From Bacteroidota bacterium (lineage in GTDB: Bacteria; Bacteroidota; Bacteroidia; AKYH767-A; 2013-40CM-41-45): a stretch of 64,000 bases of DNA. Every line of letters begins with the position of its first letter. Position 1 is the first letter of the stretch. The DNA is taken from NCBI GenBank assembly GCA_016711505.1, contig JADJSV010000009.1:62001-126000 (forward strand), in the 5' to 3' direction. A program made the position numbers and the translations under genes. The notes below the pieces were generated by a model that saw nothing but the letters and a program-made list of their open reading frames with translations, did no database searches and was not told the origin of the DNA. Below are positions 20,093 to 29,043 of this stretch, piece after piece.

Positions 20093-20271
20093 ATTTCCCG
20101 CAGAGTTGCGCAGAATACGCAGAAAATCCGCAGAGATCTCTTCGAGATTAAATGTTGTATGATTTTTTAAGATTTAAAATCTAACTTCATTAAAGTCTAA
20201 TAATATTTTCAATTAATTCCGTAGGAATTTCTGCGGTTTTTCTGCGTATTCTGCGCAACTCTGCGGGAAAT
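20093..20271. repeat. CGCAGA element as a 42-bp inverted repeat
   Basis: The left arm at 20093-20134 and the right arm at 20230-20271 are inverted copies matching at 41 of 42 positions (ATTTCCCGCAGAGTTGCGCA and onward), separated by 95 bases of AT-rich sequence. A degenerate CGCAGA stretch continues to 20327. The whole 20009-20331 gap is repeat, with no gene. The right arm matches the left arm at 22188-22227. Confidence 0.9.
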
Positions 20272-20331
20272 TTTTAATGATTTGCTCCTTGAAGAGCTGC
20301 ACAGAAGTCGCAGCTTTAGCGCAGATAGAAT

Positions 20332-21231
20332 TTACTTGACTGCTTCCGTATCCTTCCCAAGTTTAAACATCCGAGAAATGTTAAAACTCAGTTTGTATCC
20401 GCCTTTACCCCATGAATCGAAAGTGTTCACCAGATAATCGTTTTCCAGAATTCCGGATGCGTTGCTGAACATTAATGTAAAAACGTGTCCGCCTGTTTCA
20501 ATTTCTACTCCGGCACCGATAACATCGAAACGAGGGATGACAAGATTATCTCTTCCGAGAGTTTTTGAATAATCAAATATGATAGATGCGCTTGGAGTGA
20601 ATTTAAAACGGAAACCACCGGAAAGACTCAAGGTATTGTTATCATCATCGGCACCGACAAAGTTTCTGTGTGTGAATGTTGGAATGACAACAACAGAAAG
20701 CCGTGATGAAAACTTTCTGGCAAGAATTAACTGTGAGCAATAAACAAATCTGTAATTATCATTTTTGAAATCTGCAGACTCTTTTACAGAGTAAGCTATG
20801 TTTGCAAAAGCTGAAACAGAAACCGGAATTGCATTGTCTGTTGTCTGATCAAGAATTCTATACTTCACTAAACCCTCAAGATCTTCGTTTCTTTTTGCAC
20901 GTGCTACTCCTACCATCAGATGATCTGTGATCCCATAATGAAATCCGATACGGATATCAGCAGACTGATCAATACCGTACAGGTTATGAACTCCCCCTCC
21001 ACTTTCCTTTCCCATGTTTCCGAACAAATGACTTATCCGAACATCAAGATTTCTTTTGCGCACAGTTTCATTTGTGTGAATATTGATGAGCTTATTTGTC
21101 TTGAACATTGCGAGTACAGGTTCGCGCTTTGGTTTTGATTCATCCTGTAACATTTTGAGCAGATCATCCTGGGCAAAGAGAAATGCAGAAGGAAAAAGGA
21201 CAATCAATATAAATGCAATTATTTTTTTCAT
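20332..21231 (-). CDS. DUF5777 family outer-membrane beta-barrel protein
   Basis: 299 aa with a clear signal peptide (MKKIIAFILIVLFPSAFLFAQ). FKTNKLINIHTNETV near residue 45 and the block HLFGNMGKESGGGVHNLYGIDQSADIRIG are typical of DUF5777, a Bacteroidota family predicted to be an outer-membrane barrel. It overlaps the end of the YceI gene by four bases (ATGA), so the three genes cytochrome-like lipoprotein, YceI and DUF5777 form one operon. This trio recurs in the phylum, possibly linked to redox or lipid-soluble electron carriers, but its role is not known to me. Confidence 0.85.
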   Translation of the reverse strand: MKKIIAFILIVLFPSAFLFAQDDLLKMLQDESKPKREPVLAMFKTNKLINIHTNETVRKRNLDVRISHLFGNMGKESGGGVHNLYGIDQSADIRIGFHYGITDHLMVGVARAKRNEDLEGLVKYRILDQTTDNAIPVSVSAFANIAYSVKESADFKNDNYRFVYCSQLILARKFSSRLSVVVIPTFTHRNFVGADDDNNTLSLSGGFRFKFTPSASIIFDYSKTLGRDNLVIPRFDVIGAGVEIETGGHVFTLMFSNASGILENDYLVNTFDSWGKGGYKLSFNISRMFKLGKDTEAVK

Positions 21232-21797
21232 TTACCTGTACTTGTTTTCTGATATGGTTTATATTCAAGTGAAACATGAACTTCAATAATTTCAGCGATG
21301 TTTTCGAATAATAATTTCGGGACAGTGATCTTATGATCTTTCAATGCAACTTTAAAATCGGAAATTATTGTGATAGAAGTTCCGCTTCGTTTTATTCTTC
21401 CGACAAGAGTTAGCTCCTGCTCTACTCCGTGAATAGTAAGTTTCCCTTTAGCTGTAGCCGGAAATTCGCCATCCTTTGTAAGATCAACTTCTTCATTGAT
21501 TATTCCTTTGAATGAAGCCATAGGAAACTTATCCGATTCCAAATATTTTTCATTGAAATGTTCCTTCATCAATTCTTTTTCAAAAATAAAATTGCGGACA
21601 GGAATAATTACGGCGATCTCACGGGTAAGCAAATTGATCATGCTTCCCGGCTGCTTATTTTCAGCAGTGATATCTTCTATCGGAGCATCAGAAAAAAATG
21701 TTACTTCACCTTTGCTGACAGTAAACATATCCTGCGCATTTACAGAAAAAGATAGGCAGATAGCAAGTAAGGAAAACAGTAGATTTTTTATCATCAT
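21228..21797 (-). CDS. YceI family periplasmic lipocalin-like protein
   Basis: 189 aa from the ATG at 21797; the frame also opens at 21848, but only the inner start gives a signal peptide (MIKNLLFSLLAICLSFSVNAQ). The YceI fold binds polyprenyl or fatty chains such as isoprenoid quinones. Visible family traits are the GEVTFFSDAP strand, KFPMASFKG and TIHGVEQELTLVG. The gene overlaps both neighbours by four bases, a tight operon. Confidence 0.9.
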   Translation of the reverse strand: MMIKNLLFSLLAICLSFSVNAQDMFTVSKGEVTFFSDAPIEDITAENKQPGSMINLLTREIAVIIPVRNFIFEKELMKEHFNEKYLESDKFPMASFKGIINEEVDLTKDGEFPATAKGKLTIHGVEQELTLVGRIKRSGTSITIISDFKVALKDHKITVPKLLFENIAEIIEVHVSLEYKPYQKTSTGK

Positions 21798-22156
21798 TTT
21801 TCGGGATACCCTTGTTGAATCCATGTTTTTATTTGAAAATAATCGCACGCACTGAGATAAAATTTCTCGGGCATATGTTGCGGATCAGAAAGTGGTAATT
21901 CAATTCTGTATTCTATAGTTCCTGTTCGTACCCTGCTTACAACAGTTGCATATTGAGAATAATCATATGCTCCTCTTCCTCCCGGTGCATGACATTCTGT
22001 GAAATTGCAATTTGCATTCAGAATTGGTTTGATATGCTCATTAAAAGTGAAGCGAAGGCTGTCGCAGTTCGCCGGTCGAACAATGCTATTGACCAACTTG
22101 TCTTTTGAACAGGAGATTAAAGCGCAAACGAAAAACAGGGCTAGAAACCTTTTCAT
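21794..22156 (-). CDS. Small lipoprotein with CX4CH heme-like motif
   Basis: 120 aa. A lipoprotein signal (FFVCALISCSKD) is followed by one domain with HIKPILNANC-NFTE-CHAPGGRG: a cysteine, four residues, then CH. Canonical heme c attachment is CX2CH; CX4CH variants occur in 'planctomycete-type' cytochrome-like domains of Bacteroidota. A methionine (QHMPEKF) sits downstream at a plausible axial-ligand distance. It is the first gene of the YceI/DUF5777 operon. Whether heme is bound cannot be told from sequence. Confidence 0.7.
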   Translation of the reverse strand: MKRFLALFFVCALISCSKDKLVNSIVRPANCDSLRFTFNEHIKPILNANCNFTECHAPGGRGAYDYSQYATVVSRVRTGTIEYRIELPLSDPQHMPEKFYLSACDYFQIKTWIQQGYPEK

Positions 22157-22187
22157 ATGAAATTCAAATATAACAATTCTTCAGATA

Positions 22188-22287
22188 CTCTGCGGTTTTT
22201 CTGCGTATTCTGCGCAACTCTGCGGGAAATATTCAACCAGATTTTTCTCCCGCAGAGCTGCGCAGAATACGCAGAAAAACCGCAGAG
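22188..22287. repeat. CGCAGA element as a tight 40-bp hairpin
   Basis: Arms at 22188-22227 and 22248-22287 are inverted copies matching at 39 of 40 bases, with a 20-base loop. They lie in the divergent gap between the cytochrome-like lipoprotein (-) and the alpha/beta hydrolase (+), so the hairpin may sit in a 5' leader. The arm sequence is the same as at 20230-20271. Confidence 0.92.
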
Positions 22288-22331
22288 AAGTAAATGGCAT
22301 AATATTTACATCCGAACTTAAAACTCTCTTT

Positions 22332-23312
22332 ATGATATCCGGCAAATATATTCGTGGCTTACTGATTCTTGCTTTTCTCCTGACAACTATAAAGGTTAAT
22401 GCTCAAATAAAATCTGATTATCCATTTCCTGTAAATTACCTGGCACTAAAAGCGCAGCAGAATACATATAGGATGGCGTATATGTTAGTTAAACCAACAA
22501 AACCAAATGGCAAAACGGTTGTACTTCTTCATGGAAAAAATTTCAATGGTGCATATTGGAAAACAACAGCTGAACTACTCTCAGAGAATGGTTTCACCGT
22601 AGTGATTCCTGACCAGATCGGTTTTGGAAAATCCTCAAAGCCGGAAAATTTTCAATATTCCTTTCAGCAATTGTCATTGAACACGAAAATTTTGCTTGAT
22701 AGCTTAAAGATTCAGTCAGCAATTGTTCTAGGGCATTCTATGGGTGGAATGCTTGCGACAAGGTTTACATTAATGTATCCTGAATTTGTAAGTCAACTGA
22801 TTCTGGTTGATCCAATCGGACTTGAAGATTACAAATTAAAAGTACCCTATCAATCGATTGACGAATTATATAAAAAAGAAATAAAACAAAATTTTGAGTC
22901 GCTTAAAAAGTATCAGCAGGAAAATTATTATCACGGTGAATGGAAACCTGAATATGATCAATGGTTAAATTTTATGGTTGAACAGACAATGCAAAATGAT
23001 TATCCGGTTATTGCAAAAAACAATGCACTCACAACAGATATGATCATGATTCAACCTGTAGTCTATGAATTACAAAATATAAAAGCCTCCACATTACTGA
23101 TCGTGGGAAGTCTTGACAAGACAGCATTAGGTAAAGATCAGGTTTCACAGGAAGTACAAAAAACAATGGGAAATTACACCGAACTGGCAGAAAAAACTCA
23201 GCGCATCATCCCTGATTGCGAACTTGAAATTATCGAAGGTGCAGGACATTTGCCGCACATAGAGTCATTTGATAAATTCAGTAAAGCACTATTGGATTTT
23301 CTTTTAAATTAA
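22332..23312 (+). CDS. Secreted alpha/beta hydrolase
   Basis: 326 aa with a signal peptide (ends KVNAQ, residue 25). The hydrolase fold shows the oxyanion stretch VVLLHGKNFNG, the nucleophile elbow GHSMGG with Ser136, an acid in GSLDKTAL and the histidine in GAGHLPHIES. It is probably a periplasmic or surface esterase, epoxide hydrolase or lactonase; the substrate cannot be predicted. It is single-gene and divergent from the YceI operon. Confidence 0.9.
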   Translation: MISGKYIRGLLILAFLLTTIKVNAQIKSDYPFPVNYLALKAQQNTYRMAYMLVKPTKPNGKTVVLLHGKNFNGAYWKTTAELLSENGFTVVIPDQIGFGKSSKPENFQYSFQQLSLNTKILLDSLKIQSAIVLGHSMGGMLATRFTLMYPEFVSQLILVDPIGLEDYKLKVPYQSIDELYKKEIKQNFESLKKYQQENYYHGEWKPEYDQWLNFMVEQTMQNDYPVIAKNNALTTDMIMIQPVVYELQNIKASTLLIVGSLDKTALGKDQVSQEVQKTMGNYTELAEKTQRIIPDCELEIIEGAGHLPHIESFDKFSKALLDFLLN

Positions 23313-23367
23313 ACAGTAAATGTTGCAGCTCATAATTGTATAGTCTACTGGCTTTCAGTAAGATTTT

Positions 23368-24021
23368 TCAACTAAAAACTCTTTCAACAGTCCAATAAAC
23401 TGCTATCAGTGAAATACAAAGTGAAACCGGAATAGTAACACGGTTTCGATACCAAGGACGATCTGCAAAACGTGTCTGAAAAATCATTACAGCAAGGAGG
23501 ATGACAGCAGTCTGCCCGGCTTCAACGCCAATGTTAAACGACACAAGAGCTGAAATAAAATCCTTTTCAGGCAAGCCGATTTCTGAAAGCACTCCTGCAA
23601 ATCCGCAGCCGTGAATCAATCCGAATAAGAAAACAATAATCAGGCGCCACCATTTAAATTCCTTAAACAAAACATTTTCAATTCCGATGAATACAATTGA
23701 CAAAGCAATCAGTGGTTCAATAATGTTTGAAGGAGGTGCAATGAATCCATTCATGGCCATTGCAAGCGTAATGCTGTGCGCGACAGTAAAACAGGTAACC
23801 TGTAGTAATACTATTTTAATCTTAGGTTTAAATAAAAATATTCCAAGAACAAATAATATGTGATCCAATCCAAGTGGAAGTATATGTTGAAATCCAAGTT
23901 TCAGATACTCCCAGAACAAATCACCTTTTGACATAGACGAAAAATCATATGCCATTGAATGCGCTTCAGCAAGCTGAGAGGTGAGGAGGAAAATCAGAGA
24001 AAACAGTAGTGGTTTTTTCAT
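23368..24021 (-). CDS. HupE/UreJ family membrane protein
   Basis: 217 aa. A cleavable signal (ends LAEAHS) and about six transmembrane segments. GLDHILFVLGIFLF and GLIHGCGFAGVLSE are the histidine-containing signatures of HupE/UreJ_2 proteins, which in other systems are linked to nickel, cobalt or other metal uptake. It is the last gene of the DUF4331-TPR-HupE series transcribed leftwards. The substrate here is unknown; no urease or hydrogenase is nearby. Confidence 0.85.
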   Translation of the reverse strand: MKKPLLFSLIFLLTSQLAEAHSMAYDFSSMSKGDLFWEYLKLGFQHILPLGLDHILFVLGIFLFKPKIKIVLLQVTCFTVAHSITLAMAMNGFIAPPSNIIEPLIALSIVFIGIENVLFKEFKWWRLIIVFLFGLIHGCGFAGVLSEIGLPEKDFISALVSFNIGVEAGQTAVILLAVMIFQTRFADRPWYRNRVTIPVSLCISLIAVYWTVERVFS

Positions 24022-24029
24022 ATCATTAT

Positions 24030-24137
24030 GTGGATTAAAAATCCACAGCTCTTAAGCGAAGGATTATAAATCCTTCGCAGCTGTATCCTTCGCAGCTGTA
24101 TCCTTCGCAACTTTAACCTTCGCAGCTTTATCTTTCA
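24030..24137. repeat. Small hairpins and a tandem ATCCTTCGCAGCTGT repeat
   Basis: Two perfect hairpins (GTGGATT-AAA-AATCCAC at 24030-24046; GCGAAGGATT-ATA-AATCCTTCGC at 24056-24078) are followed by about four copies of a 15-16 base word (ATCCTTCGCAGCTGT and variants) up to 24137. They sit between the TPR gene and the HupE gene. Confidence 0.85.
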
Positions 24138-24142
24138 TACAA

Positions 24143-25471
24143 TTACTTAGTAGCAAGCATTGGCTTCATTTCCCATTGCAACAACTGTGAAATATTTGGA
24201 TTTATCTGCATAGCTTGTTCTATCAACTGTTTTCCGGTTGAAGAATGACCGGCTTTCTTTTTTATAAGACCGGCTTGAAATAAGAGTACCGGATTTTTGG
24301 ATTTGGTTCGCATTGCCTGAGAAATATATTCATTGGCTTTATTGTAATTACCCAATTTGTAGTAGACCCACGCAAGCGTTTGTTCAACATCGATATTATC
24401 GGGTCTGCGGTTATATTCTATTAATGCATGTTTCAGGGCACTGTTATAATCGTAAGCATCAAGATAAGCTATTGCAAGTTCTTTATCTGCATAATGACCG
24501 TGTGCTTCTTCGCTTTCATCGCCTTCCATTCCCGCAAGGAGAACAATTACTTTTTGCGCTGATGCAGCAGCTAAGTCCGGCTGATTACTGATTCGATATA
24601 CTTCTGTTAATTCCTGCTGAAAAGCAAAATCTTCATTCATAGAAAGAGCTTTGCTGATATTGGAAATTGCTTCAGGATAATTTTTCTTTGTCTTATCAAT
24701 CCTTGCTAATGCAGCGTAAGCCTGAGCAAAAGCCGGACGAAAATAAATTGCTTCACTATAGAGTTCCTCTGCCATTTTGAGATTTCCTGTTTGCTCGTAA
24801 ATATGTCCAAGCTGCATCCTGCACCATTCAGTTTGCTCCATTCCGGGATAACCCGCGCTGACAGCTAATTCCATTGCTTCAATCGCTCCGGGATAGTCGC
24901 CATGAATTTCTCTCAGATAAGATATGCGGGAGTATGACCGTATATCCGGACGAAGTGATGCCATCTTATCAGCCATTGTAATAGCTTTTTCATAGTCGCC
25001 ATTTTCAACAAAAGCATCGGTAAGAATTCCATATACGGCAGCGCTGTAAGGATTTACTTTCTGGGCAGACAGAGCAACAGGTATTGCTTCATCAAAATGA
25101 TGTTGCGATAATAAAACAGTTGCTTTACCGATTAAGGCTTCATAGTTTGCAGTATCATTTTTCAGAACACTATTCAAAAGGTCTGCTGCTTTTGCATCAT
25201 AGTATGCATGATTTCCTGAAGCACGTGATTCCTGAATGTATGCAAAAGCAAGTTTAACCTTTGCTTCGTTGTTACCAGGATTTTTACGTACTACTTCTAT
25301 CAAAGACTCAATAGCATTTTTACTATTCAACCACTCAGCCGAAGAAGCTGATTCACCTTGACGAAGTTTTAATCCCAACTCAAGAGAATCTTCTTTTCTG
25401 AATTTAATGATTGCGAATGTAAAAAATGCAAACAGTGAAAAGAGGATTATGTAAGTGATGTTTTTTTTCAT
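24143..25471 (-). CDS. TPR-repeat membrane-anchored protein
   Basis: 442 aa. One N-terminal membrane segment (YIILFSLFAFFTFAIIKF) is followed by at least eight tetratricopeptide units (for example AAVYGILTDAFVENGDYEKAITMADKM and AYAALARIDKTKKNYPEAIS). It is probably a periplasmic scaffold. It lies 141 bases downstream of DUF4331 and upstream of HupE in one direction. No enzymatic domain is seen. Confidence 0.88.
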   Translation of the reverse strand: MKKNITYIILFSLFAFFTFAIIKFRKEDSLELGLKLRQGESASSAEWLNSKNAIESLIEVVRKNPGNNEAKVKLAFAYIQESRASGNHAYYDAKAADLLNSVLKNDTANYEALIGKATVLLSQHHFDEAIPVALSAQKVNPYSAAVYGILTDAFVENGDYEKAITMADKMASLRPDIRSYSRISYLREIHGDYPGAIEAMELAVSAGYPGMEQTEWCRMQLGHIYEQTGNLKMAEELYSEAIYFRPAFAQAYAALARIDKTKKNYPEAISNISKALSMNEDFAFQQELTEVYRISNQPDLAAASAQKVIVLLAGMEGDESEEAHGHYADKELAIAYLDAYDYNSALKHALIEYNRRPDNIDVEQTLAWVYYKLGNYNKANEYISQAMRTKSKNPVLLFQAGLIKKKAGHSSTGKQLIEQAMQINPNISQLLQWEMKPMLATK

Positions 25472-25552
25472 GGGTTGTAATTTGATGTGAAAGAAGGCAG
25501 GGACTATTAGTGAAGTAATATTTTAGTGTAAGTGTAAGTGTAAGGAAGTAAA

Positions 25553-25594
25553 TAAAAAGAGGAGAGGTAATGGGAAACAAAACCATCCCCTCTT
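25553..25594 (-). terminator. Possible terminator after DUF4331
   Basis: On the minus strand, GAGGGGATGG can pair with CCATTACCTCTC with a small bulge and a G-U pair, followed by CTCTTTTTATTT. It starts about 19 bases after the DUF4331 stop. Its strength is uncertain, and leftward read-through to the TPR gene may occur. Confidence 0.5.
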
Positions 25595-25612
25595 ATTTGC
25601 TAAAAACAACCA

Positions 25613-27691
25613 CTATTTTGCAATAGTCACTTTTAATGATTGAACAGTTGAACCATTGTTTTGCAATACGGCATAATATACACCTGCAGACAATGATGAC
25701 CATTTCAATTCATAAGTATCGGCATCACGCGATTCGTTATTTACAGGAATAGCGACGATCTTTCCGTTTGTATCGTAGATCTTGATAGTCACTTTAGTTT
25801 TTGCTGTAACACGGTAGCGGATATTTACTACATCAGATGTAGGATTAGGATATGCTTCCATCAACAATTGCGGAGCTCCAACATTTACTCCCGGATTTGG
25901 GTTGATTGAAGTAACAACATAACCACCTGTACACAATCCGTAACCACTCCATGGAAGTTGAACGAATGGGAAAGTCGTGCGGAATGTTGTATCGTTGGTT
26001 TCAATACCTGTTGAATATCCTAATACTCCCAGAAGATCCGGAGTTAAAGGATTTCCACCAATTGTATAATCATCATACCATAGACCAATTGCTGCAAGTG
26101 CTGCACCGGATACTGCCTGAAGTTCAATACGAGTAACATCATCTTCTAAACGACGACCATTCGGGAAGCCATCCATATTTGGTATTACTTCAATATTTGT
26201 ATTCTGATTGAAACGTGTATCCGTTAAACCAAGAACAGCAGCCTGAATAATTCCAAGTGAAGAGAAGTCAGGAGAATTTCTTGCAGTAACGGGAACTGCC
26301 ATATTCAGACGAAGCATGTCGCCGAATGTTGGAAGGAAGTTATTGATAAAAGGTTTACCTGCAGAAAGCGGGTTACCAGGTGTTTTTCCTGTTGCCAGTT
26401 GATAAGGTGCAAGGTTAGGAACTCCGGTATAGAATATTGGAAGTAAATCCACAGAACGAGGTTGTCCCTGACGAAGCAAATATTTTCCGAAGATCGCTGT
26501 ATCAAGTGCAGTTCCGTTTGTTGCCGGATTACCATACAATACATACAGACCATCTTTCGTATTTCCAAAATCAACATTTCCTAAAATTGTTGGTGAAGCA
26601 CGTTGAATTCGTAGTGATGAAAGTGCAGGTACGGCGCCACCAAATAAACTATCATCCATATACAATCCTAATTCAGGATTTGTAAAATATTCATCGAAGT
26701 AAGTTGAATCCTGATATGGTGTTAATGAATTCCAGTAATCTTTCATTCCAATTGGAATCACTGCTTCATTTGTCAATGGCATACCTAAACGTGAAACCTG
26801 TACCCAGGCACCGGTGTGCGTTTCTGTACCATCACCGTTAAGAGTACGCAAAGCAGGACGACTTGCAGACGCCCAGACTCCGATCACGAAATCAGAATCA
26901 AGGATAGTTGTTGCCTGAGAAACATCTTTACCATCTTTCTGAAGATCTTCAATATCAACTTTGATTGCAATGACGTGAACGTTTTTACATTTCAAACCAT
27001 CTTTAGGTGCGTCAACTCCTGTACCACCATTACGTGTTTGTCCAAGGTCAAAAATACCACCAAGATCCACAAAGAAAGGATCATCAGCCGGTCCGCAATA
27101 AATTTTTTCACCCGTAGAAGCTGTGTTGATAGCATCCTCAAACAATGTCTCATAATCCGGAGCATTTAATCCCACTGCAGAAGAGATCGAACGTGGTCCG
27201 ATATTATTTGGTGGAACTACACCATTATTAATGATAGTAGTGAAAGCTCCGCCATTGATACTCTTTTCAGCAATATAAGATGTCTTCAGATTTTGTTGTC
27301 CTAAACGGATATTGAAGAATGTTGTAGGATCTTCATTCACTTTAGAGAACGTAAAACGATAAGTGATATCATCTCCCGAAGTTGATGCATCATTCTTTAC
27401 GTGGATTTCATAGCGGACATTTTCTCCGAAGGAGAAATAGTTTGGTCCACCTTGCGGTAATTCAGCCGGAACATAAGCAGCGATCAGCGTTACTTTGTTG
27501 GAATCCTCCGGATCTCTGAATGCATACAGATCGGTATTATCAGCAACAGGGTCGTTACTAATTAGCGGAGCTTCTCTGTGGCTCGACGCTGTCAGCTCCG
27601 ATGCGGGCTGATTAGCCAGGAATAATGCACCACCCACGAGGAGCAGAGCAATTCCCGCTAAGGAGAATTTGGTCTTTGTAGTCTTTGTCAT
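25613..27691 (-). CDS. DUF4331 protein with T9SS type A sorting domain
   Basis: 692 aa. A signal segment (FSLAGIALLLVGGALFLANQ) is followed by SSHREAPLISNDPVADNTDLYAFRDP, the hallmark start of DUF4331. The domain spans about residues 35-600. The C-terminal ~85 residues (PQLLMEAYPNPTSDVVNIRY... to SLKVTIAK) form a type A T9SS sorting domain, so the protein is probably secreted or surface-anchored. The function of DUF4331 is not known. It lies downstream of an ECF sigma/anti-sigma pair across a 554-base gap that contains repeats and a perfect palindrome. Confidence 0.93.
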   Translation of the reverse strand: MTKTTKTKFSLAGIALLLVGGALFLANQPASELTASSHREAPLISNDPVADNTDLYAFRDPEDSNKVTLIAAYVPAELPQGGPNYFSFGENVRYEIHVKNDASTSGDDITYRFTFSKVNEDPTTFFNIRLGQQNLKTSYIAEKSINGGAFTTIINNGVVPPNNIGPRSISSAVGLNAPDYETLFEDAINTASTGEKIYCGPADDPFFVDLGGIFDLGQTRNGGTGVDAPKDGLKCKNVHVIAIKVDIEDLQKDGKDVSQATTILDSDFVIGVWASASRPALRTLNGDGTETHTGAWVQVSRLGMPLTNEAVIPIGMKDYWNSLTPYQDSTYFDEYFTNPELGLYMDDSLFGGAVPALSSLRIQRASPTILGNVDFGNTKDGLYVLYGNPATNGTALDTAIFGKYLLRQGQPRSVDLLPIFYTGVPNLAPYQLATGKTPGNPLSAGKPFINNFLPTFGDMLRLNMAVPVTARNSPDFSSLGIIQAAVLGLTDTRFNQNTNIEVIPNMDGFPNGRRLEDDVTRIELQAVSGAALAAIGLWYDDYTIGGNPLTPDLLGVLGYSTGIETNDTTFRTTFPFVQLPWSGYGLCTGGYVVTSINPNPGVNVGAPQLLMEAYPNPTSDVVNIRYRVTAKTKVTIKIYDTNGKIVAIPVNNESRDADTYELKWSSLSAGVYYAVLQNNGSTVQSLKVTIAK

Positions 27692-27728
27692 TTTAAAATA
27701 GAATTTTGGATAGTTGGATAAATTTTAA

Positions 27729-27742
27729 GTAATGGCCATTAC
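27729..27742. promoter_or_regulatory. 14-bp perfect palindrome upstream of DUF4331
   Basis: GTAATGGCCATTAC reads the same on both strands, 38 bases upstream of the DUF4331 start. On the gene's strand, CCGTAGGTTCTAAAAAAG sits just upstream of it. It could be an operator or part of an ECF promoter. I cannot derive the sigma factor's recognition sequence from one site. Confidence 0.45.
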
Positions 27743-27973
27743 CTTTTTTAGAACCTACGGAGGAAATATTGATGTGGATTTATCTTTTTCGAAATTCGTA
27801 ATTCGAGATTCGTGATACGAAGGCCTTGTTCAGAAAAAATTACTTAGCACAAGTGAAAAAACGATTATTTGGGAAAGTAAAGTAGCATAGAATGCTATGG
27901 CAAGGTTTTTTGTAGAGCGAAAAACATTTCCATCAAAAAAAATTTAATCTATATAAATAATTTTATTAGTAGT

Positions 27974-28195
27974 TCTCTGCGCTAAATCTGCGGGATCTGC
28001 GGGATCTGCGGGAGAAAAAACACACAGAAATTTTCCGATCGTGCGGGAGAAAAAACACACAGAAATTTTTTCCCGCAGATCTCGCGGAACTCGCAGATTT
28101 AGCGCAGAAGATCTCCTCGCTAAATCTGTGGGAGAAAAAACACACAGAAATTTTTTCCCGCAGATCTCGCAGATCCCGCAGATTTAACGCAGAAA
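27974..28195. repeat. CGCAGA repeat cluster between anti-sigma and DUF4331 genes
   Basis: Mixed orientations of CTGCGGG and CCCGCAGA words. GGGAGAAAAAACACACAGAA occurs three times (from about 28010, 28043 and 28131), each followed by ATTTT(TTCCCGCAGAT). The rest of the 27692-28245 gap has the palindrome at 27729 and plain AT-rich sequence with a short ATTCGTAATTCG-type repeat near 27790; no gene is seen. Confidence 0.88.
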
Positions 28196-28245
28196 ATAAT
28201 ACGACTATTAAGAGTGGAGTTATGAAATTATAAATGCAAAAAATA

Positions 28246-29043
28246 TCAACTATTCTTCCCCAGCAAATACATCTTTTCCAAAGTAGGACTCACACTTCCA
28301 CCTTTGGGTTCAAGAGTAACGGCCCAGGCGTCGGCTTCGGGAATGTCTTTTACTTTTTGAATACCGGAAACTAATTCAAAAACTCCCGCATCAACAGGCT
28401 TGCCTCCGACGAGTGCCCAAAGTTGGTATTGCTTGCCTTCATCAGGAACCGGCAGATCAAGGATATCGATATAAGCTTGTTGCGTATTTTTATTCCAGTA
28501 AATACGGGCTTCATAATTTTTTGCTGTGTCAGTAGAAAAAAGCTGAATTACTCTTGCCTGCTGATCACGCATTACGATAAGGTCGTTGACATTTCTGTCG
28601 TACTCATTTTTAACGAGATTATAATTTTGCGCTAACTGATTTTTATCGTTCAGCAAAGATGAATATCTGTCTTCTGCTTCATTCCATCGTGAATAAAAGA
28701 ACCATGAAGCGAAAGTGCTGACAACAAGTGCAGCCAGACAAGCGGCTATCATGTATTTGTAAGTAAGAGAATTATTTTCCCTTATCGGAACAACTTTCGC
28801 TTTTGGTTTCTTCGAACTTGTTGTTTCTATCGATTCAAGAATCTTAGCCCGAAGTTCAGGACGAGGATTGACTGCATGCGATTCTGCGTAATCGTCAAGT
28901 GACTCCTGAACTTTTTGCAATTCTTTTTTCAGTTCCGGATACAATAGCAACTTCTGCTCGAATTCCGTTTTTTCCTGCGGACTAAGGGCATGCATTGCGT
29001 ACATCTCAACTACTCCTGAGTTTATGTATTCTTTAATATCCAT
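28246..29043 (-). CDS. Anti-sigma factor (RskA-type C-terminal domain)
   Basis: 265 aa. The N-terminal ~75 residues form a small helical sigma-binding region (INSGVVEMYAMHALSPQEKTEFE), followed by one membrane helix (about 97-115: YMIAACLAALVVSTFASWFFY) and an extracytoplasmic domain with YWNKNTQQAYIDILDLP, YQLWALVGGKPVDAGVF and AVTLEPKGGSVSPT, typical of RskA C-terminal domains. It holds its ECF sigma factor at the membrane. The start overlaps the sigma stop by one base (TAATG). There is no zinc HxxxCxxC motif. Confidence 0.92.
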   Translation of the reverse strand: MDIKEYINSGVVEMYAMHALSPQEKTEFEQKLLLYPELKKELQKVQESLDDYAESHAVNPRPELRAKILESIETTSSKKPKAKVVPIRENNSLTYKYMIAACLAALVVSTFASWFFYSRWNEAEDRYSSLLNDKNQLAQNYNLVKNEYDRNVNDLIVMRDQQARVIQLFSTDTAKNYEARIYWNKNTQQAYIDILDLPVPDEGKQYQLWALVGGKPVDAGVFELVSGIQKVKDIPEADAWAVTLEPKGGSVSPTLEKMYLLGKNS

